Assembly (NCBI GenBank): GCA_002104905.1
Contig: MCFE01000210.1
Coordinates: forward strand, 62,001 to 126,000
Direction of reading: 5' to 3'
DNA from: Basidiobolus meristosporus CBS 931.73
Lineage: Eukaryota; Basidiobolomycota; Basidiobolomycetes; Basidiobolales; Basidiobolaceae
Length of the DNA stretch: 64,000 nucleotides
Within the stretch, counting starts at the first letter, position 1; each line of letters opens with the position of its first letter. The notes beneath the pieces are model-generated. The model saw only the letters and a program-made list of their open reading frames with translations. It did no database searches and was not told the DNA's origin. The position numbers and the translations under genes are program-made. Shown piece by piece: positions 14,445-26,659 of this stretch.

Positions 14445-17400
14445 ATGACGGTCAACAAGCTCTTTCACGGAAAGAGCTTTTTCATAGCGGGTTTTGATGA
14501 AATCCGATATCAACAGTTATGCGACAACATTGAGAGTCATGGTGGCACTGTTATTCTAGATGCTTTTATGCCAACAAAGGTAAGACAAAGGGCCTTTAGC
14601 GTCTCAGGATTTCTTTACACCGTCCGTGTTCTTTTGAATTGGTGTTTTATATATCTATTTCTGCTCCTGTTTCATTGACCGTGACATCTTTTTGGCTTCT
14701 GCTAGACATCGTATGTTTTGACTACACCCCATATACTAGAGGCCATGAAAGACATCCTCTCTGAGTTATTGGCTTTCAATATACCTATTGTGGATGAAGG
14801 GTTTGTGTGGAGTTCCATACAGCAGGGATATCTGATGAACCCCGCGATGTTTGATGTCACACGGTAAGAGCTCTCTGAACTGTTTCCGTTGCACCGTACT
14901 AAACCCAGGGAAATAGTGAAATATCACTCACCTCTACGAGCGAAGAGTTGCCTCTGCCAAACTTGAATTCCAACAGTAGTTGGTCTACCGCCAGTGATCT
15001 GCCGGTTCATGGCACGTACGGGTATGAAATTCAAAACACAGACAGCCAAGCGTCTGACAATCACTTCAAGAAAAACAACGATGCTGCCTATTTCAAGTCG
15101 GGAAAGTTCGACCGCATGAATCCCGGGGACTCCGACTCGGATGACGCGGAGCTTGATGACGAAGAAGAGAAATCGTTCATGGCTACACCTAGCATGGAGT
15201 ACGAGAATGCTGGCCTAGCTCATGACAACGAGTCCCAAGCGATCCATCGAGAGCGATTGGAGTGGCGGGGCATGCTGGCCTCCGTATTGACCGGAGAAGT
15301 CATCAAATCCGAAAAGATGCGCATTTCAGATTCACTAAAGTCCAAGCAACAGAAGGCCGCGTTGAGCTATCAAAATTGGCTGGGGATCCGTGCTTTACTG
15401 AGACAGACAAGTATCCCTCACGAGAAAAGGTTCTTGGAAGAAGCGCGTTCACAAGTTGATGGCGTTCTGCAAGAAGTCATCAACTTCAAGATCACAAATC
15501 GCGTCAACCCCGCTATCGAGCAGGTGGCGGAGATCTTGCAAAGAGTTGACCAAGTGGAGAATCTGTACCCCACCCGCAAAGCCATCATGGACGACAATCC
15601 TCTGTACGCATCCCAAGAATTCCAATACAACTTGGATGCCTTGACCTCATGGTGCACAGTTACCATGAGTATCCAGATGCAGTTGAAAATCCTTAAGGAC
15701 TGGACTGGTAGTGACAGTCTACAGGTGGCACGACCCAAGGATACGCCGGCGAATCCTGATGAACCCTCTTTCATCGAACGTATTCTCAAGGAGAACGGCC
15801 TGCAGCGTACGTTTGAGAAACGAACCCTTTCCACCCTCAACTCCCTTCTCTCCAAGGCCAAGCTGAACATGATAGAGAATGCGTCGGCGTATGCCAAGAT
15901 GAACTTGCCGTCATACACTGCCGAGCTTCGACAACTGGTCAGATTCCCCACAAGCCTGATGGAGGAATGTCTGAGGCTACGTCTTGAATATGCAGAGCGC
16001 GTGACTGATCCTACCACTTTGATGCTGGATCAGATGTCCGAGGATTTCCGTGTCTCCTTGTCTTTGGCATGCCGCATCAAGCACGAATACCAAGAGCTGA
16101 CCCAAGCGGCAGATGGCTGGGAGGTGCCGAATTGCATCGATGAGCAATATGATTCGGTGCTTTTCGACAGTTTGAAGTACTACCTGAAGTTGCTTCACTG
16201 GAAACTGAAGGGCGGCAGTAAAGCGGTCTATTTCAAGGAAGCGGAGATTCTGGAGAGCGAATGGAATTTCCTGACCGAGGTATCTCTGTACATTGAAGGC
16301 GGGGAGTGGGAGACGGCCGAGCAGCTTTGCTCCCTCACCAACCGACTGCTTTGCCGGGTTCTTCTCTATTTCGAGTCACAGATGCGAGTTCCACCGGAAA
16401 TGCCAGCAGCTGGTCTGATCAAATGGTATAATCGGGTGTTGGAGAATGTGCGTATGGGAGTCCGAAAGTTGCTGCGCTTCTCCAAGTTGCTAAGTAATCA
16501 GTACGAGAGTGCTGCCGAATACATATTTGAGCCGAGCAACCTGGATCTCGTCTTGGGGACTCTTAGTGCCACCGGACACGTGCTGGTCTACACCGGCTCT
16601 TTCGAGAGTGAAGGGCTCTATATCCTGGTGGACCCGAAGCTGTGCCAAAAGCCCGAACTTCTACGGAAACTGATGAGATCTTGTCTGTGCAAGGAAGCGG
16701 ACAACACGCTCGACAAGGAGAGCTACATGCTGATCATCAACCCTGGGAAATGCGAGCTTGTGTGGCACGGCCAGATCATTCAAATCGATATAGAGTACAT
16801 GAGTGTCAACCTCGGTATCAATCGCATTCGTCTGATATCGGAGAGCGCCGGAAGCCTTCCAGAGAGCAAAAGAGTATTTTCAAATAGAACAAAGGGGATT
16901 GGGATCAACGTGATCCACAGCCAGAAGTCTCACATCCCCAAGGTTCACAAGGAACAGAACAAAATCAAGAAAACCGTGTTCAAATTGGCCGAAACCATCC
17001 TATTCAATGTCAATGTCATCCGAGAGGCCACCAAGCACTCTCCCTCTGTGGACTTGATCGAGAACTGCTTCACTTTTGCTTCGGACTTTGGGCAACGAGC
17101 CTTGAAGTATATGGAGACTGGGGTTAGGTCTCAGCTGAACCTCCAAATGATGCGGTTGGCGATCGACTGGGTGACCTTTGTTGTATCCGACTGCGTCCCT
17201 ACCGAGAAGAAGACCTTCCGTTGGGCAGTGATTGCCTTGGAGTTTGCCATGCAAATGACTAGAGCCAACAACATCTTGCTGCTGAGTGACGGGGAGTTTG
17301 AGCTACTCCAAAGTAAGGTGGCGATCTGCATGACGCTGCTGGTGTCGCACGTCGACATTGCCGGGGCAAGAAGTGCCCATGAAGCGGTACACCAGGCCGA

Positions 17401-18697
17401 GCAAGAGAAGCAAAACAACATGGACGCTGCCATGGATGATCTTAGCAAGCGTCTCCAGATGACGGTATGTAGTGCCTTTGCCACCGACAGCTCATTGATT
17501 GCAGTTCGCGACGAGTGGATGCGCAAGCTCAAAGAAGTCGACGAATACCGCACCTCCAAAGAACAGGATGCAAGGCTTATTGGTAAGGTGTTGGACGACG
17601 ATCGTCCCGAAGACCGCAGTCTTGTATTCCTGGCCTCTTCTTCGAGCAATATCTCGTTACGCTGGCAGCAAGGCAAGTTCATTGGAGGTGGTACTTTTGG
17701 CTCAGTATATCTTGCAATCAACCTGGATAGCGGTGATCTCATGGCCGTGAAGGAGGTCCGATTCACCGATTCCTCATCGCTCACAGCCCTGCACAAGTCC
17801 ATCAAAGAAGAGATGTGTATCATGGAGAGGTTGGACCACCCCAACATCGTGAAATACTTTGGCCTGGAGGTGCATCGGGACAAGGTTTACATCTTCATGG
17901 AGTATTGCCAAGGCGGCTCTCTCACCAGTCTACTCGAGCACGGCCGTATAGAAGATGAGAACGTAGTCAAGGTGTACACCCTCCAGATGTTGCATGGGCT
18001 GGAATACCTCCACGAAAACAGCATCGTGCACAGGGATGTCAAGCCGGATAACATCCTATTGGATCACAACGGTCTCATCAAATTCGTGGACTTTGGCGCC
18101 GCCAAGGTGATTGCTAAAAACCAAAAGACCATGGGACGTGCCACAAACAACCAGCAGATGAAGGTCAATAGCTTGACCGGAACACCCATGTACATGGCCC
18201 CAGAAGTCATCACTGGTGGGGATCGTGGGCGTCAAGGCTCGCAGGATATCTGGTCGCTCGGATGCTGTATCCTTGAGATGACTACTGGGCGCCGACCATG
18301 GTCCAATTTAGACAACGAGTGGGCAGTGATGTATCATGTGGTAACGGGACATCCGCCGCTCCCTGATCCATCCCAACTGAGTGAGGTTGGAATGGATTTC
18401 TTAAAGAAATGCTTTACTCGATCCCCCTCAAAGCGCCCTACAGCACAAGAGCTCTTGCAGCACCCATGGGTCAAAGACATCAAGGATGTCAACATGGATC
18501 AGCGGTGGTCAGCTGCCTTGGCCACTGGCCTGGTGAATGGCTCGCCGACGAACTCACTTGCTGGCATGCCTTCGCTACCCAGCATGGGGGCTTCATCGAC
18601 CACTACCTCAACCGGATTGTCCACCATTCCGGAGGAGGGGATTGTGAACCCCTTTAGACAAATCGAGGCCGCTAACGGCTTATCATCCCAAAAATGA
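14445..18697 (+). CDS. Ssk2/Wis4-type MAP kinase kinase kinase with N-terminal BRCT domain
   Basis: Three exons (14445-14579, 14706-14863, 14917-18697) join in frame to 1,357 residues. Residues 1 to about 98 look like a BRCT domain (LFHGKSFFIAGFDEIRYQQL, SHGGTVILDAF, TSYVLTTP, NIPIVDEGFVWSSIQQGYL). The third exon is open from the acceptor at 14916 but has no ATG until about 15117, so an upstream exon is needed or the kinase starts there. The hallmark of the family follows (LEWRGMLASVLTGEVIKSEK), then a long helical regulatory region. The C-terminal kinase domain has IGGGTFGSVYLA, MAVKEVRF, HRDVKPDNIL, VDFGAAKVI and GTPMYMAPEV. These kinases relay osmotic and oxidative stress to the Hog1/Sty1 MAPK. 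The BRCT is unexpected; if intron 2 were not spliced, it would end at a TAA right after the donor. Confidence 0.88.
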
Positions 18698-19015
18698 ATC
18701 ACCTGATAAATACACGGCATTTACGTAATTAATCCTCCTTTCGACCTTACATTGGCTTTTCTTTACTACTCCTAGTATCTCCACATCTGTCCGTCTCCAC
18801 ACCTGCCTGCGTCTATTATTTTCTGAAATGAAGGATCACGGATCACCGATGTCTAACTGATACTATCAATGAATGTGATGATTAGTTTAATTTTGATGTT
18901 GATGAGATGGGCCCCTGTGTACATGGAGGCGTGACTGAATTTGACGCCATCGTCTTCTCCTTGAAAGCCCCATATATAGAAATTATTTTTCAAGTCACAT
19001 CCGTATCTTGACGTT
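18698..19015. other. intergenic
   Basis: A gap between two tandem plus-strand genes. No further feature is recognised. Confidence 0.35.
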
Positions 19016-20575
19016 ATGTGCCGCTTCCTATTGTACAAAGGCAAGTCGCCAGTATTGATCGCTGATGTAAGTGAGAGTTCTTGAGCTGAGCCGTTGGATT
19101 CATCTCCTCATGCTTGTTGTTGTCCTTTACAAGTTATTGACCCGTCCCGCGCACTCCATCATCAACCAGTCCTACGACTCTCGGCTCAGGATAGACACAA
19201 CAAGGCCCCTGAATGGTACAGTCTAGGCCTTCTCAGCTTCGAATCTGCTTACTTTCCTCTAATCAGTAAACATGCTTTAGGTGACGGTTTTGGTGTTGGT
19301 TTGTTCTTTTCAGCTGTGCTCGCAGAGATGGGGCGACTGTTAAAGCCACTTCGGTTTTAGGTTGGTACGAGTCAGAACGTGACGAAAGCCCGGGCATATT
19401 CACCTCGACCCTGCCTGCCTGGAACAACGTAAATCTGACCCGCCTGGCGGAGAAGATAAGAAGCCCCTTGGTGTTCGCCCACGTCAGAGCCACCACGACT
19501 GGCTTGGCCTCCGAAGCAAACTGTAGGCCCTCCATCGTCATGATCTTTCCTGCATGGAAACTCACCCATCTACCCTCAGGTCATCCTTGGCAATATGGGA
19601 ATCTCATGTGGATGCACAACGGAAATATTTCCGGATTCGATCAGGTAATCCCACTGTTACCAAATATTTGCTTCGCCTGAAACACTAAATTCTCGATTCT
19701 AGATCAGAAGAAGGCTATTATCCACACTTTCCGATGAATTATTCACTTTCGTACAAGGAACCACCGACTCGGAGTGCGCATTTGCATTATTTCTAAATCA
19801 GGTACCCATTCCTCCTGTTCTGTGGAGCAAACACCAAAACTTAGAGTTCACAGTTAGCACATCCCGAGAGCGCACACCACTCACCTGAGGAGCTGAAGGA
19901 AGCAATGCTTCAAATGATCTCTCTTCTGAACGAGTGGACCCATGATGTTGGGGTTACCGAAGTAACTTTCAATCAGAGCATGCGTGTTGTTTCGCCATTT
20001 TAATTCCCACCTTCTAGCCCTCACTGATGAATTTTGCCGTGACGGATGGCAAGACAGTCGTCTGCACTCGATACATCAGCTCGCCCACCCACGAAGCCGC
20101 GTCGTTGTACTTTTCATCAGGTGCGTCCACCACCTCCCCCATGTTCTCCACCGGCCGCGTTTGCTGACTTGCGTCTGCAGGAACTCGGTTTGAATCGTAC
20201 AAACCAGGGTTTTACCGAATGGTAGGCGAGCGTTGAATGCCATCTTGGGATTTTCTAACATTCGTTGATATCTAGATCAAGTCCGACAAGCGAGAGGACA
20301 TAGTTGTCGTGGCATCTGGTAGGAGATTACTTCCCCTCCCCCCCCCCACACACACACCACTACTCGTGGACTATCGAGGCTGAATCAACATTTTCTTCAT
20401 TACAGAACCCCTCACCTTTGAGCAGGCCGATTGGATTACCATCCCTACCAACACCTTGGTCGTCATCACACCCCGCTTCAACGTGCTCCTGTATCCTATC
20501 AAAGACGAGAACTACAATCCCTTCGGCCGACACACGCCGGTGGATCTCTCGTGTGTGTATGATTTCAAGCAATGA
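19016..20575 (+). CDS. DUG3: class II glutamine amidotransferase (Dug3-like)
   Basis: Eleven exons join to 313 residues: 19016-19066, 19134-19215, 19281-19298, 19361-19522, 19580-19644, 19703-19801, 19854-19961, 20018-20120, 20181-20221, 20276-20318, 20406-20575. The protein starts MCRFLLYKGK, so Cys2 becomes the N-terminal nucleophile after Met removal, as in Ntn amidotransferases. Other family marks are INQSYDSRLR, GDGFGVGWYE, VFAHVRATT, the oxyanion loop MHNGNISGF, FAVTDGKTVVCTRYISS and SLYFSSGTRFE. In yeast, Dug3 works with Dug2 in a glutathione-degrading peptidase. The same role here is inferred. The micro-exon at 19281-19298 (18 bases) is required to keep GDGFGVGW. A C-run followed by a CA repeat (about 20334-20357) lies in the last intron. 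Confidence 0.88.
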
Positions 20576-20791
20576 ACCGTCCCTGGTAGAACCCGATCCA
20601 GCCTCTAGTAGATGTCCACCATAATCTTTCTTAATTAAACACCAACCAGATTCAATATACACTCTTGCGGTTTAATGATGGAATAGGAATATATATAGTA
20701 GCAATGTGCAACTGAATATCCGAGGATATCCATTTTTACATGATGAATGACTATGCTAAATGTGACGGGTGGACAATCGGCTGAGATGCAC

Positions 20792-22705
20792 CTATTTCTT
20801 GAGAGTGCCGATGATGCACTCTGGCGAGTACTTCTCGACAACATTTGCTTCATGCAACATGTTGAACTCCTTGGTGGCATCCCGACCAGCGTAGAGTAGG
20901 ATGGACTTTTTACCTCCAGGATGGTCACTCAAGAAGTCAGTCACATCAAGAACTTGTCCATTGACCGCTACCCAGCAATCCTTCTCGGTGTTATGTTTAG
21001 CGACTTCCTCAAGGGAGTACTCCTTCATTTCGACCTTCTTAGGTTGTTCCTTTGCCTCCTCAACTGGCTGGCTAGAACCTCCGGGGGCCGATTGGAATCC
21101 ATTGCCTTCCAATTTGATATCGAACTGAACTCGGTTTTCTTCGGGCACCACGTTCAGGTTGATTTTGGCTCCAAGCTGGTTGGCTAGGTTGACCAGACGT
21201 CTAACGGCCACCTCAGATTCAGAGCCGACCGAGGTTGATGAGGCAAGGTTCTGGAACATGTAACGAGAGGCGCTGTTACCGGCAACCCTACCGAATACAA
21301 CACATCCGAGAAGAGAGCTGCCACCCAGACGATTGGCGCCATGGACGCCACCAGCCAATTCACCGCAGGCGAAAAGACCTTGGATTAAGCCGTCATTTCC
21401 TTTAACTCTTGATTCGGGATCGATCTGAACGCCACCCATGGTATAGTGAAGGACGGGCGTCATCAGGGCAACATGGAAGTGATCATCCATTTTGAATGGA
21501 ACGTTGTGGAAGAAACGCTTTCCGAATGGATCACTCTTCTTTTCAGCGAATCCATTGTATTGGTTGAATGTCTTCTCCAACACTTTAGGGTCGCAGCCGA
21601 TCTCCTTGGCCAACTCTTGACCGCTAGCGAATTGTCTCATCAGGCCACGGCCTACGTAGTGCTTGCAATGCCACTCGAGGCTGTCCGACGCCTTGCTGTT
21701 GAGAATCAGACGGATTGGTGCCTTGGTCTTCCACATCTCACCAGTTACGTAGTCACGATGACCCAACTCATCACAGAAACGCTCTCCTTCGGCGTTGACC
21801 AAGATACCGCCCACACCACGAAGTGCTTCTGCGGCCAGGAACTTGACCTTGGCATCAGGGTCCTTTGGATCGATCAAACCGGTTGGGTGCACCTGGATCT
21901 TGTCCATATGAATCATACTTCCGCCTACCGAGATGGCCATCTTATGCCCATCACCGGTGGAGAAGTCGCCGTTGGAGGTTGGGAGATCCACCCATTCTGG
22001 GCGGTACTGCTTGATCAACGAGTTATCGGTGAAATCTGCGGCGAACCCGCCAGTGGCTAGAATGACGGGTCCGTATTCGACGATCTTCTGTCCCTTCTTC
22101 TCGTACTCGATACCAATGACCGTGCCGCTGTCGTCACGGATAAGCTGGGTGGCTCTGGCTTTGGTGATGCATTGGACGCGGTGCGGCTCGCTCTTGGCCA
22201 ATTTCTCGAGTTTCTCCATGAGAGCGTAGGTGATGGTCATTCCCGGGAACTTCTCCTTACCACGATGGGTACGTTGGAAGGAATGACCGCCCAGACGGGA
22301 GAGGAGGGATAGATCCAGGCTGAATTTTTCCTGTAGCCACTCGATGGCAGATGCACTATCACCAGTCAACACCTTGACCAACTCCGGCTGGATCAAATCT
22401 CTGGCGGATTTGGCAGTGTCCTCATAGAAAGCCTCAACCGAGTCCTATCGATGTAGATCAGTCAGTATCTGGATGGGTGGATGGATGGATGAGCCGGATC
22501 AGAGACTAACCTTAATCCCCTGTTTGATCTGCGTACGTGTCAAGGCTCCGTTGATTCCAGAGGTGGCCTTGGTCGAGTTACCTCCGTAGAACGAACTTTT
22601 GTCCAGCAGGATAACGTTGCCGCCGCACTCATAAACCGTATGAGCAGCAGCCAAGCCGGACAGACCACCCCCGACGACGATTACCTTGTGATTTTGGGTC
22701 GACAT
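20792..22705 (-). CDS. soluble fumarate reductase fused to cytochrome b5
   Basis: Two exons (22511-22705 and 20792-22444, minus strand) give 615 residues. The N terminus has an FAD Rossmann motif (VVGGGLSGLAAAHTVYECGG) and the FYGGNSTKATSGING loop. The flavoprotein domain includes HRDYVTGEMW, TPVLHYTMGGVQID and GANRLGGSSLLGC, as in Osm1/Frd1 fumarate reductases. The last 80 or so residues are a cytochrome b5 domain (YSLEEVAKHNTEKDCWVAVN) with heme ligands in DHPGG and MLHEAN. The flavoprotein reduces fumarate to succinate to reoxidise reduced cofactors; the b5 domain probably feeds electrons to the flavin (inference). No targeting peptide is evident with the Met at 22705, which implies a cytosolic form. 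The frame continues upstream from that Met. Confidence 0.9.
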
Positions 22706-24017
22706 CTCTGTGTGTGAAAAAGTCCCGGTTAGACGATGTGGTATGCGCAGCAGTGCAAGATGGTCAAGGTTACCTACGAAGCGAATGAACAGTAATGATT
22801 GGATTTGATCTTCCCTCCGAACGATCAGCACCGCTTTTATCTTGTCCACCACCCACGGTACAAACCAATCTTACCAAAATGGTCGGTGGGACGAAAGAGT
22901 TTGGAAATATTCTCCCCAGATGAGAGGCTTAAGGAATCCATCCAGAGCCTATCGTACCTTTGCCATTGCGAGCGGTTCGACGACTAGTAAATCGGGGCCT
23001 TAAAACCTGGGGTGTGAAACACTTCCGAAACATTGGATTAATTAATCGTCCCTGGTCCCTGTATTTGGATAAATACAGGCTCTCCACATATGCCAGTGGA
23101 CGTCAATTCATCTAGCAATTTGCAGCATTCCAGCCGGCCCATTGTCAGGGTCTAGAGCTGGGCGGGTGTCCAATCTGGCATCTGATATAACTCTTCGGAA
23201 GTCGGCTCGAGTCCAGACTGAGGCCGCGGTGCTTAGGCATAACAAAGCCCACAATCCACCTTGACCATTCGAAATCAAACTTAAAATCGTTGGTTAAGTA
23301 AAATCCCAAAAAGTCGCTACCTGTTTACTTCGTTGAGTATATTTGTTTGGTCTGGAGCTGCCACTCATACGACTACTTATGTGGATGGTGTTGGGCGGGG
23401 CCTGAGGTCGCCGCATTGTGTAAGGCTTGTATAGTGGAGGGTGCCATTGTAAACTTCCTCATCGCTTAAATAAACGGTGCTGGAATGGCCCGCTTGGCGC
23501 ATTTTTATCATCGGGGGATTGAATGATTCCATACCAGCCTTCCATTCTCGCATTCCCACATCCGTTCATCCTCTCATTGTAACAGCCATCACAGTGGGAA
23601 GATAAATTCCACCTTTTACTGATGTATGTATGCGTATCGATGTGTATCAATGCGTATCAATGCCAATTTCTAGTAATTCTCTTGTCAATCCATGGCATCA
23701 CATGATCGCAGAAGTGACGCATCGGTTACCCAGGTTGAGAGCATCAATCATAAGGTCTACAAAGTGGCACCCCACTCAATTATTACTGATTAGCAACAAG
23801 TCTGTATGTTCCACATCAAGATGAGTGAGGGAATTGTTGAGCACTGTGGCTTAGTCACAACTCACGTCAACACTACAGGTGTATAGAGTCCCACTGTGAT
23901 GGGAAGAAAAACGCAGTTGCGGTGTGAGATTTAGGGGGGTTCAGGTGGGTTCAGGGGGATCTATAAAAGAGGGCTTATTGCCGCACCTAACGAACTGAAC
24001 TCCTTTCCCATCTCACA
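22706..24017. other. 1.3-kb divergent intergenic region
   Basis: The gap between the divergent fumarate reductase and cytochrome oxidase subunit genes. Short ORFs (for example 23377-23650, minus) have no recognisable domain. A G-rich direct repeat (GGGTTCAGG type) lies at about 23937-23957, immediately before a TATA box. Nothing else is supported. Confidence 0.45.
23962..23968 (+). promoter_or_regulatory. TATA box of the cytochrome oxidase subunit gene
   Basis: TATAAAA stands 50 bases before the ATG at 24018, just downstream of a G-rich direct repeat. The spacing suits a core promoter with a very short leader. Confidence 0.55.
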
Positions 24018-24236
24018 ATGAACACAGTCATCGCTCGCAGTGCTATCCGGTCTCGCTCAACCATCCTTGGAAACCTCCGTAGAAGTGACTATCATTTTGA
24101 GAACGTCAAGGGAGAAAACATGCCATTCTCGTACAAGAGCCGTCGTGCCTTCGCCGTAAAGATGACCGCTTTCTGTGGCCTTGGCTTTGCTTTGCCTTTT
24201 ATTTCCTCCTACTGGCAGCTGTCCAAGAGCCAATGA
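24018..24236 (+). CDS. COX8: cytochrome c oxidase small subunit (COX8/COX7C type)
   Basis: Intronless 72-residue protein. The first 25 or so residues are basic and lack acidic residues (ARSAIRSRSTILGNLRRSDY), as in a mitochondrial presequence. The mature part begins HFENVKGENMPFSYKSRRAF and has one transmembrane helix (VKMTAFCGLGFALPFISSYW), with a short polar end. This is the pattern of mammalian COX7C and yeast Cox8, an accessory inner-membrane subunit of complex IV. AATAAA at about 24262 is the likely poly(A) signal. Confidence 0.88.
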   Translation: MNTVIARSAIRSRSTILGNLRRSDYHFENVKGENMPFSYKSRRAFAVKMTAFCGLGFALPFISSYWQLSKSQ

Positions 24237-24556
24237 TGGGATGGATTGTAAATGTACCCAAATAAATCCTTTTTATAACTCACTTCTATGTTGCTTTCGT
24301 CAATGGGCAGGGTACGCTACTTAAATACTTTGACTGTTTACTTGGCTTAGATTCCCGGAATATTTGTGGGAAAACCAAGCCAAGTCCCAACAGTGTTGCT
24401 GAACTAAGCCTACTCGCCTAATCAGAAGCCATTGACCAACCCCTCTATTGCCAAATATGGCAATCCCATTAGAACCACTTCGGCTTGGAGGAGCATACAA
24501 GGCTCTAGCTATGTATAAATATCATTCTTGCTACCTTGAGTTGACTAAGCGCACCC
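24237..24556. other. intergenic with TATA box
   Basis: The gap before the first cyclin gene. TATAAAT at 24514-24520 lies 37 bases before its ATG and is a good core-promoter candidate. Nothing else is seen. Confidence 0.45.
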
Positions 24557-25051
24557 ATGACTACTGCAGTAAGAAACCCATTTCGTAAAGACGGGAATGA
24601 GCCCTTAGGTGTGATCTACTGCTCCCAAGTCACCCGATGGACAACCCTAAGCCTCTGCCGGATCTTTACCCAGGATGCGCCGCTGTTTACAAATCCGTTT
24701 CGCCGTATCATCAATTGGAACGAGGTAGAGTGTTTGTTGGAGCGCATTCAATTACCGTTGCCTACAGTGTTTCTAGGCATATATTACCTAAATGCATTCA
24801 AGCAACGATGTGGGAATATAAGTGGAGAGTTTAAACAGCTTTATCTGATCAAACATCTCTTGCCACTGGGATTGATGATTGCCATGAAATACCTGGATGA
24901 TTCCCCATATTCCACGCGCTATTGGGCTAGCATCATGGGACTGAACCTTGAGGCGGTGAAGGCCATGGAAAGAAGGTTCCTGCGCATCATTGACTATGAC
25001 CTATTCATCACCAAGGAGCAACTGGAAGGGTGGATGAAATGTTCAAGATGA
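24557..25051 (+). CDS. Pcl/Pho80-like cyclin
   Basis: Intronless ORF of 164 residues made almost wholly of a cyclin N-terminal box. The first helices are seen in LPTVFLGIYYLNAFKQRCG. The conserved core follows: LPLGLMIAMKYLDDSPYSTRYW, then the helix LNLEAVKAMERRFLRIIDYD and LFITKEQLEGW. The motif order (K-Y-L-D-D...Y...W...ME..FL..IDYD) matches Pho85-type cyclins. It lacks long flanking tails. It would bind a Pho85/CDK5-like kinase (inference from family). A second cyclin of this class lies at 27014-27598 on the other strand. Confidence 0.75.
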   Translation: MTTAVRNPFRKDGNEPLGVIYCSQVTRWTTLSLCRIFTQDAPLFTNPFRRIINWNEVECLLERIQLPLPTVFLGIYYLNAFKQRCGNISGEFKQLYLIKHLLPLGLMIAMKYLDDSPYSTRYWASIMGLNLEAVKAMERRFLRIIDYDLFITKEQLEGWMKCSR

Positions 25052-25199
25052 TGCCCTGTGGAGGTTGACTAATCATTTTCATGTAAATTCTCATCAAATA
25101 AACTTATCAGTAGACTGCTTAATTGGAATGAAAAATTTTCCCTCTCCATCCTATTAGTGGGCTTGGTGGTTAGTGCTTGTCAGTAGCATCTATCCAAGA

Positions 25200-26659
25200 A
25201 TGCAGTCGCTTATACGTGCCCTGGCTATTCCTTCGCTGAGACAGTGTCCACTGCCATTTCGCGGCTTCTCAACGACCGCGGTGTCGTGGGATAGACGTGG
25301 CTCAAGGGTGGAGCTCGGAGTTGATGTTCACCAGGCCGAAGGTAAGATAGTGTACTCAAGAATATTATGACTTGGCTCACATACAAAAACACCAGTCTGG
25401 GTGGTGTAATGAAATGCCTCGGCTATTCAGCTCGAAATTATTGCCAGTGTTAAAGCCTTATCTGTGGTAGATTGGACCGCATACAAGCCCTCACCTGGGC
25501 TTACTTTCCAGGAGGGGGATTTGGTATTGCTACGGGATCGCTCCAAAGGCATGAAAACGTTGGTAGGACCTGTAACTGCCGAAGGTTCGTATTTTTCTAT
25601 GAATTGCAACGATCCCCCGTCTTTTGACACTCTGCTCACGTTTGGTTCAGGTGTTGTAGGAAGTCACCTTGGCCAGATCAAGCACTCCCAAATCATTGGC
25701 CAATTACCACGTACTGAGGTCAGAACACACAAAGGAAAGCCGTTTACTATTCACAAGCCCACGCTAGAAGAGTAAGTTCAGTGTAAAAAATCCCCACCTC
25801 GTACGTGGCCGATGCTAAGAGCCTGCATCTAGATTCGTTCTGTTAGCACCAAGACACGCCACCCCATCCTACCCCAAGGATGCAAATATGATGGTATATT
25901 TCCTCAAAAGCTCTCTCCATAATACACGGATTTCTGACCATCTTTCACACCAATAAGACCATGATGCTGGACGTATTTCCGGGGGCCAGGATCCTCGAAG
26001 CAGGCACAGGAAACGGCGGGTTAACTCTATTCTTGGCGCGTAGCGCATGCATCAACACTTTGGAGGGCAAACAGGGGAAGATTGATACCATAGATATTCG
26101 TGAAGAGCACTCGAGAAAGGCTCAGCAGCTCATTGCGAAATTCGAGCGGGGATATTACTCGCAGTTTATTCAGTTTAAAGTGGGCACGCTGAGCCAATCC
26201 CTGAATGACCACCCACCCACCGAACCCTACGATGGAATAGCTCTCGATATGCCCGAGCCTTGGGTAGAATTGCCCTCCGCCCTAAAGTGGCTGAAAAATG
26301 ACAGGTTCTTGGTTTGCTATATCCCCAATGTAACACAGGTGTTACAGCTGCTGAGCACCGTAAGAAAGTACAAATACCCTTTGGCACTAGAGAGTGTTCA
26401 AGAGTTGAACCTTAGAGAATGGGATATCAGGCCTACGTACTTGAAGGCCAAACGTCCGGTCGATCAAGAGATACCCGACGCACCAGAGTCTGGTGTGATC
26501 CAACCTATTGAGGAGATAGAGCCATGGGTGTGTAGACCTACCCATGATCCATCCGGACATACAGCATTTTTGGTCAAATTAAGAAAGTGTATCAATATCA
26601 GAGTAGAAGCAGAAGCAGAAGCAGAAACACAAGTAGAAGCAAATGAAGCATCATCATAG
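25200..26659 (+). CDS. mitochondrial-type tRNA (adenine58-N1) methyltransferase
   Basis: Best join is five exons (25200-25341, 25456-25584, 25651-25771, 25833-25893, 25958-26659), about 384 residues. The N terminus looks like a mitochondrial presequence (MQSLIRALAIPSLRQCPLPF, then RGFSTT). A beta-rich N-terminal domain follows (FQEGDLVLLRDR, GQIKHSQIIGQ). The Rossmann methyltransferase fold carries the SAM motif ARILEAGTGNGGLTLFLAR, acidic IDTIDIREEH, and ALDMPEPWVEL, as in Trm61/TRMT61B. The family makes m1A58 in tRNA, and the presequence points to mitochondrial tRNAs. The C-terminal tail is an acidic EA repeat coded by a GAAGCA microsatellite (about 26603-26626). The first intron's acceptor is the weakest call. 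Confidence 0.8.

Noticed and set aside
15418-16017. 199-codon minus ORF
   Set aside because: It lies wholly inside the MAPKKK coding exon and is a shadow of that gene's codon bias.
17131-17883. 250-codon minus ORF rich in Ser
   Set aside because: Antisense shadow of the MAPKKK, including its conserved kinase start; no independent evidence.
20334-20357. C-run and CA repeat as a regulatory element
   Set aside because: It is a simple microsatellite inside an intron of the Dug3-like gene with no sign of function.
21446-22060. 204-codon plus ORF
   Set aside because: Antisense to the conserved fumarate reductase exon; a shadow frame.
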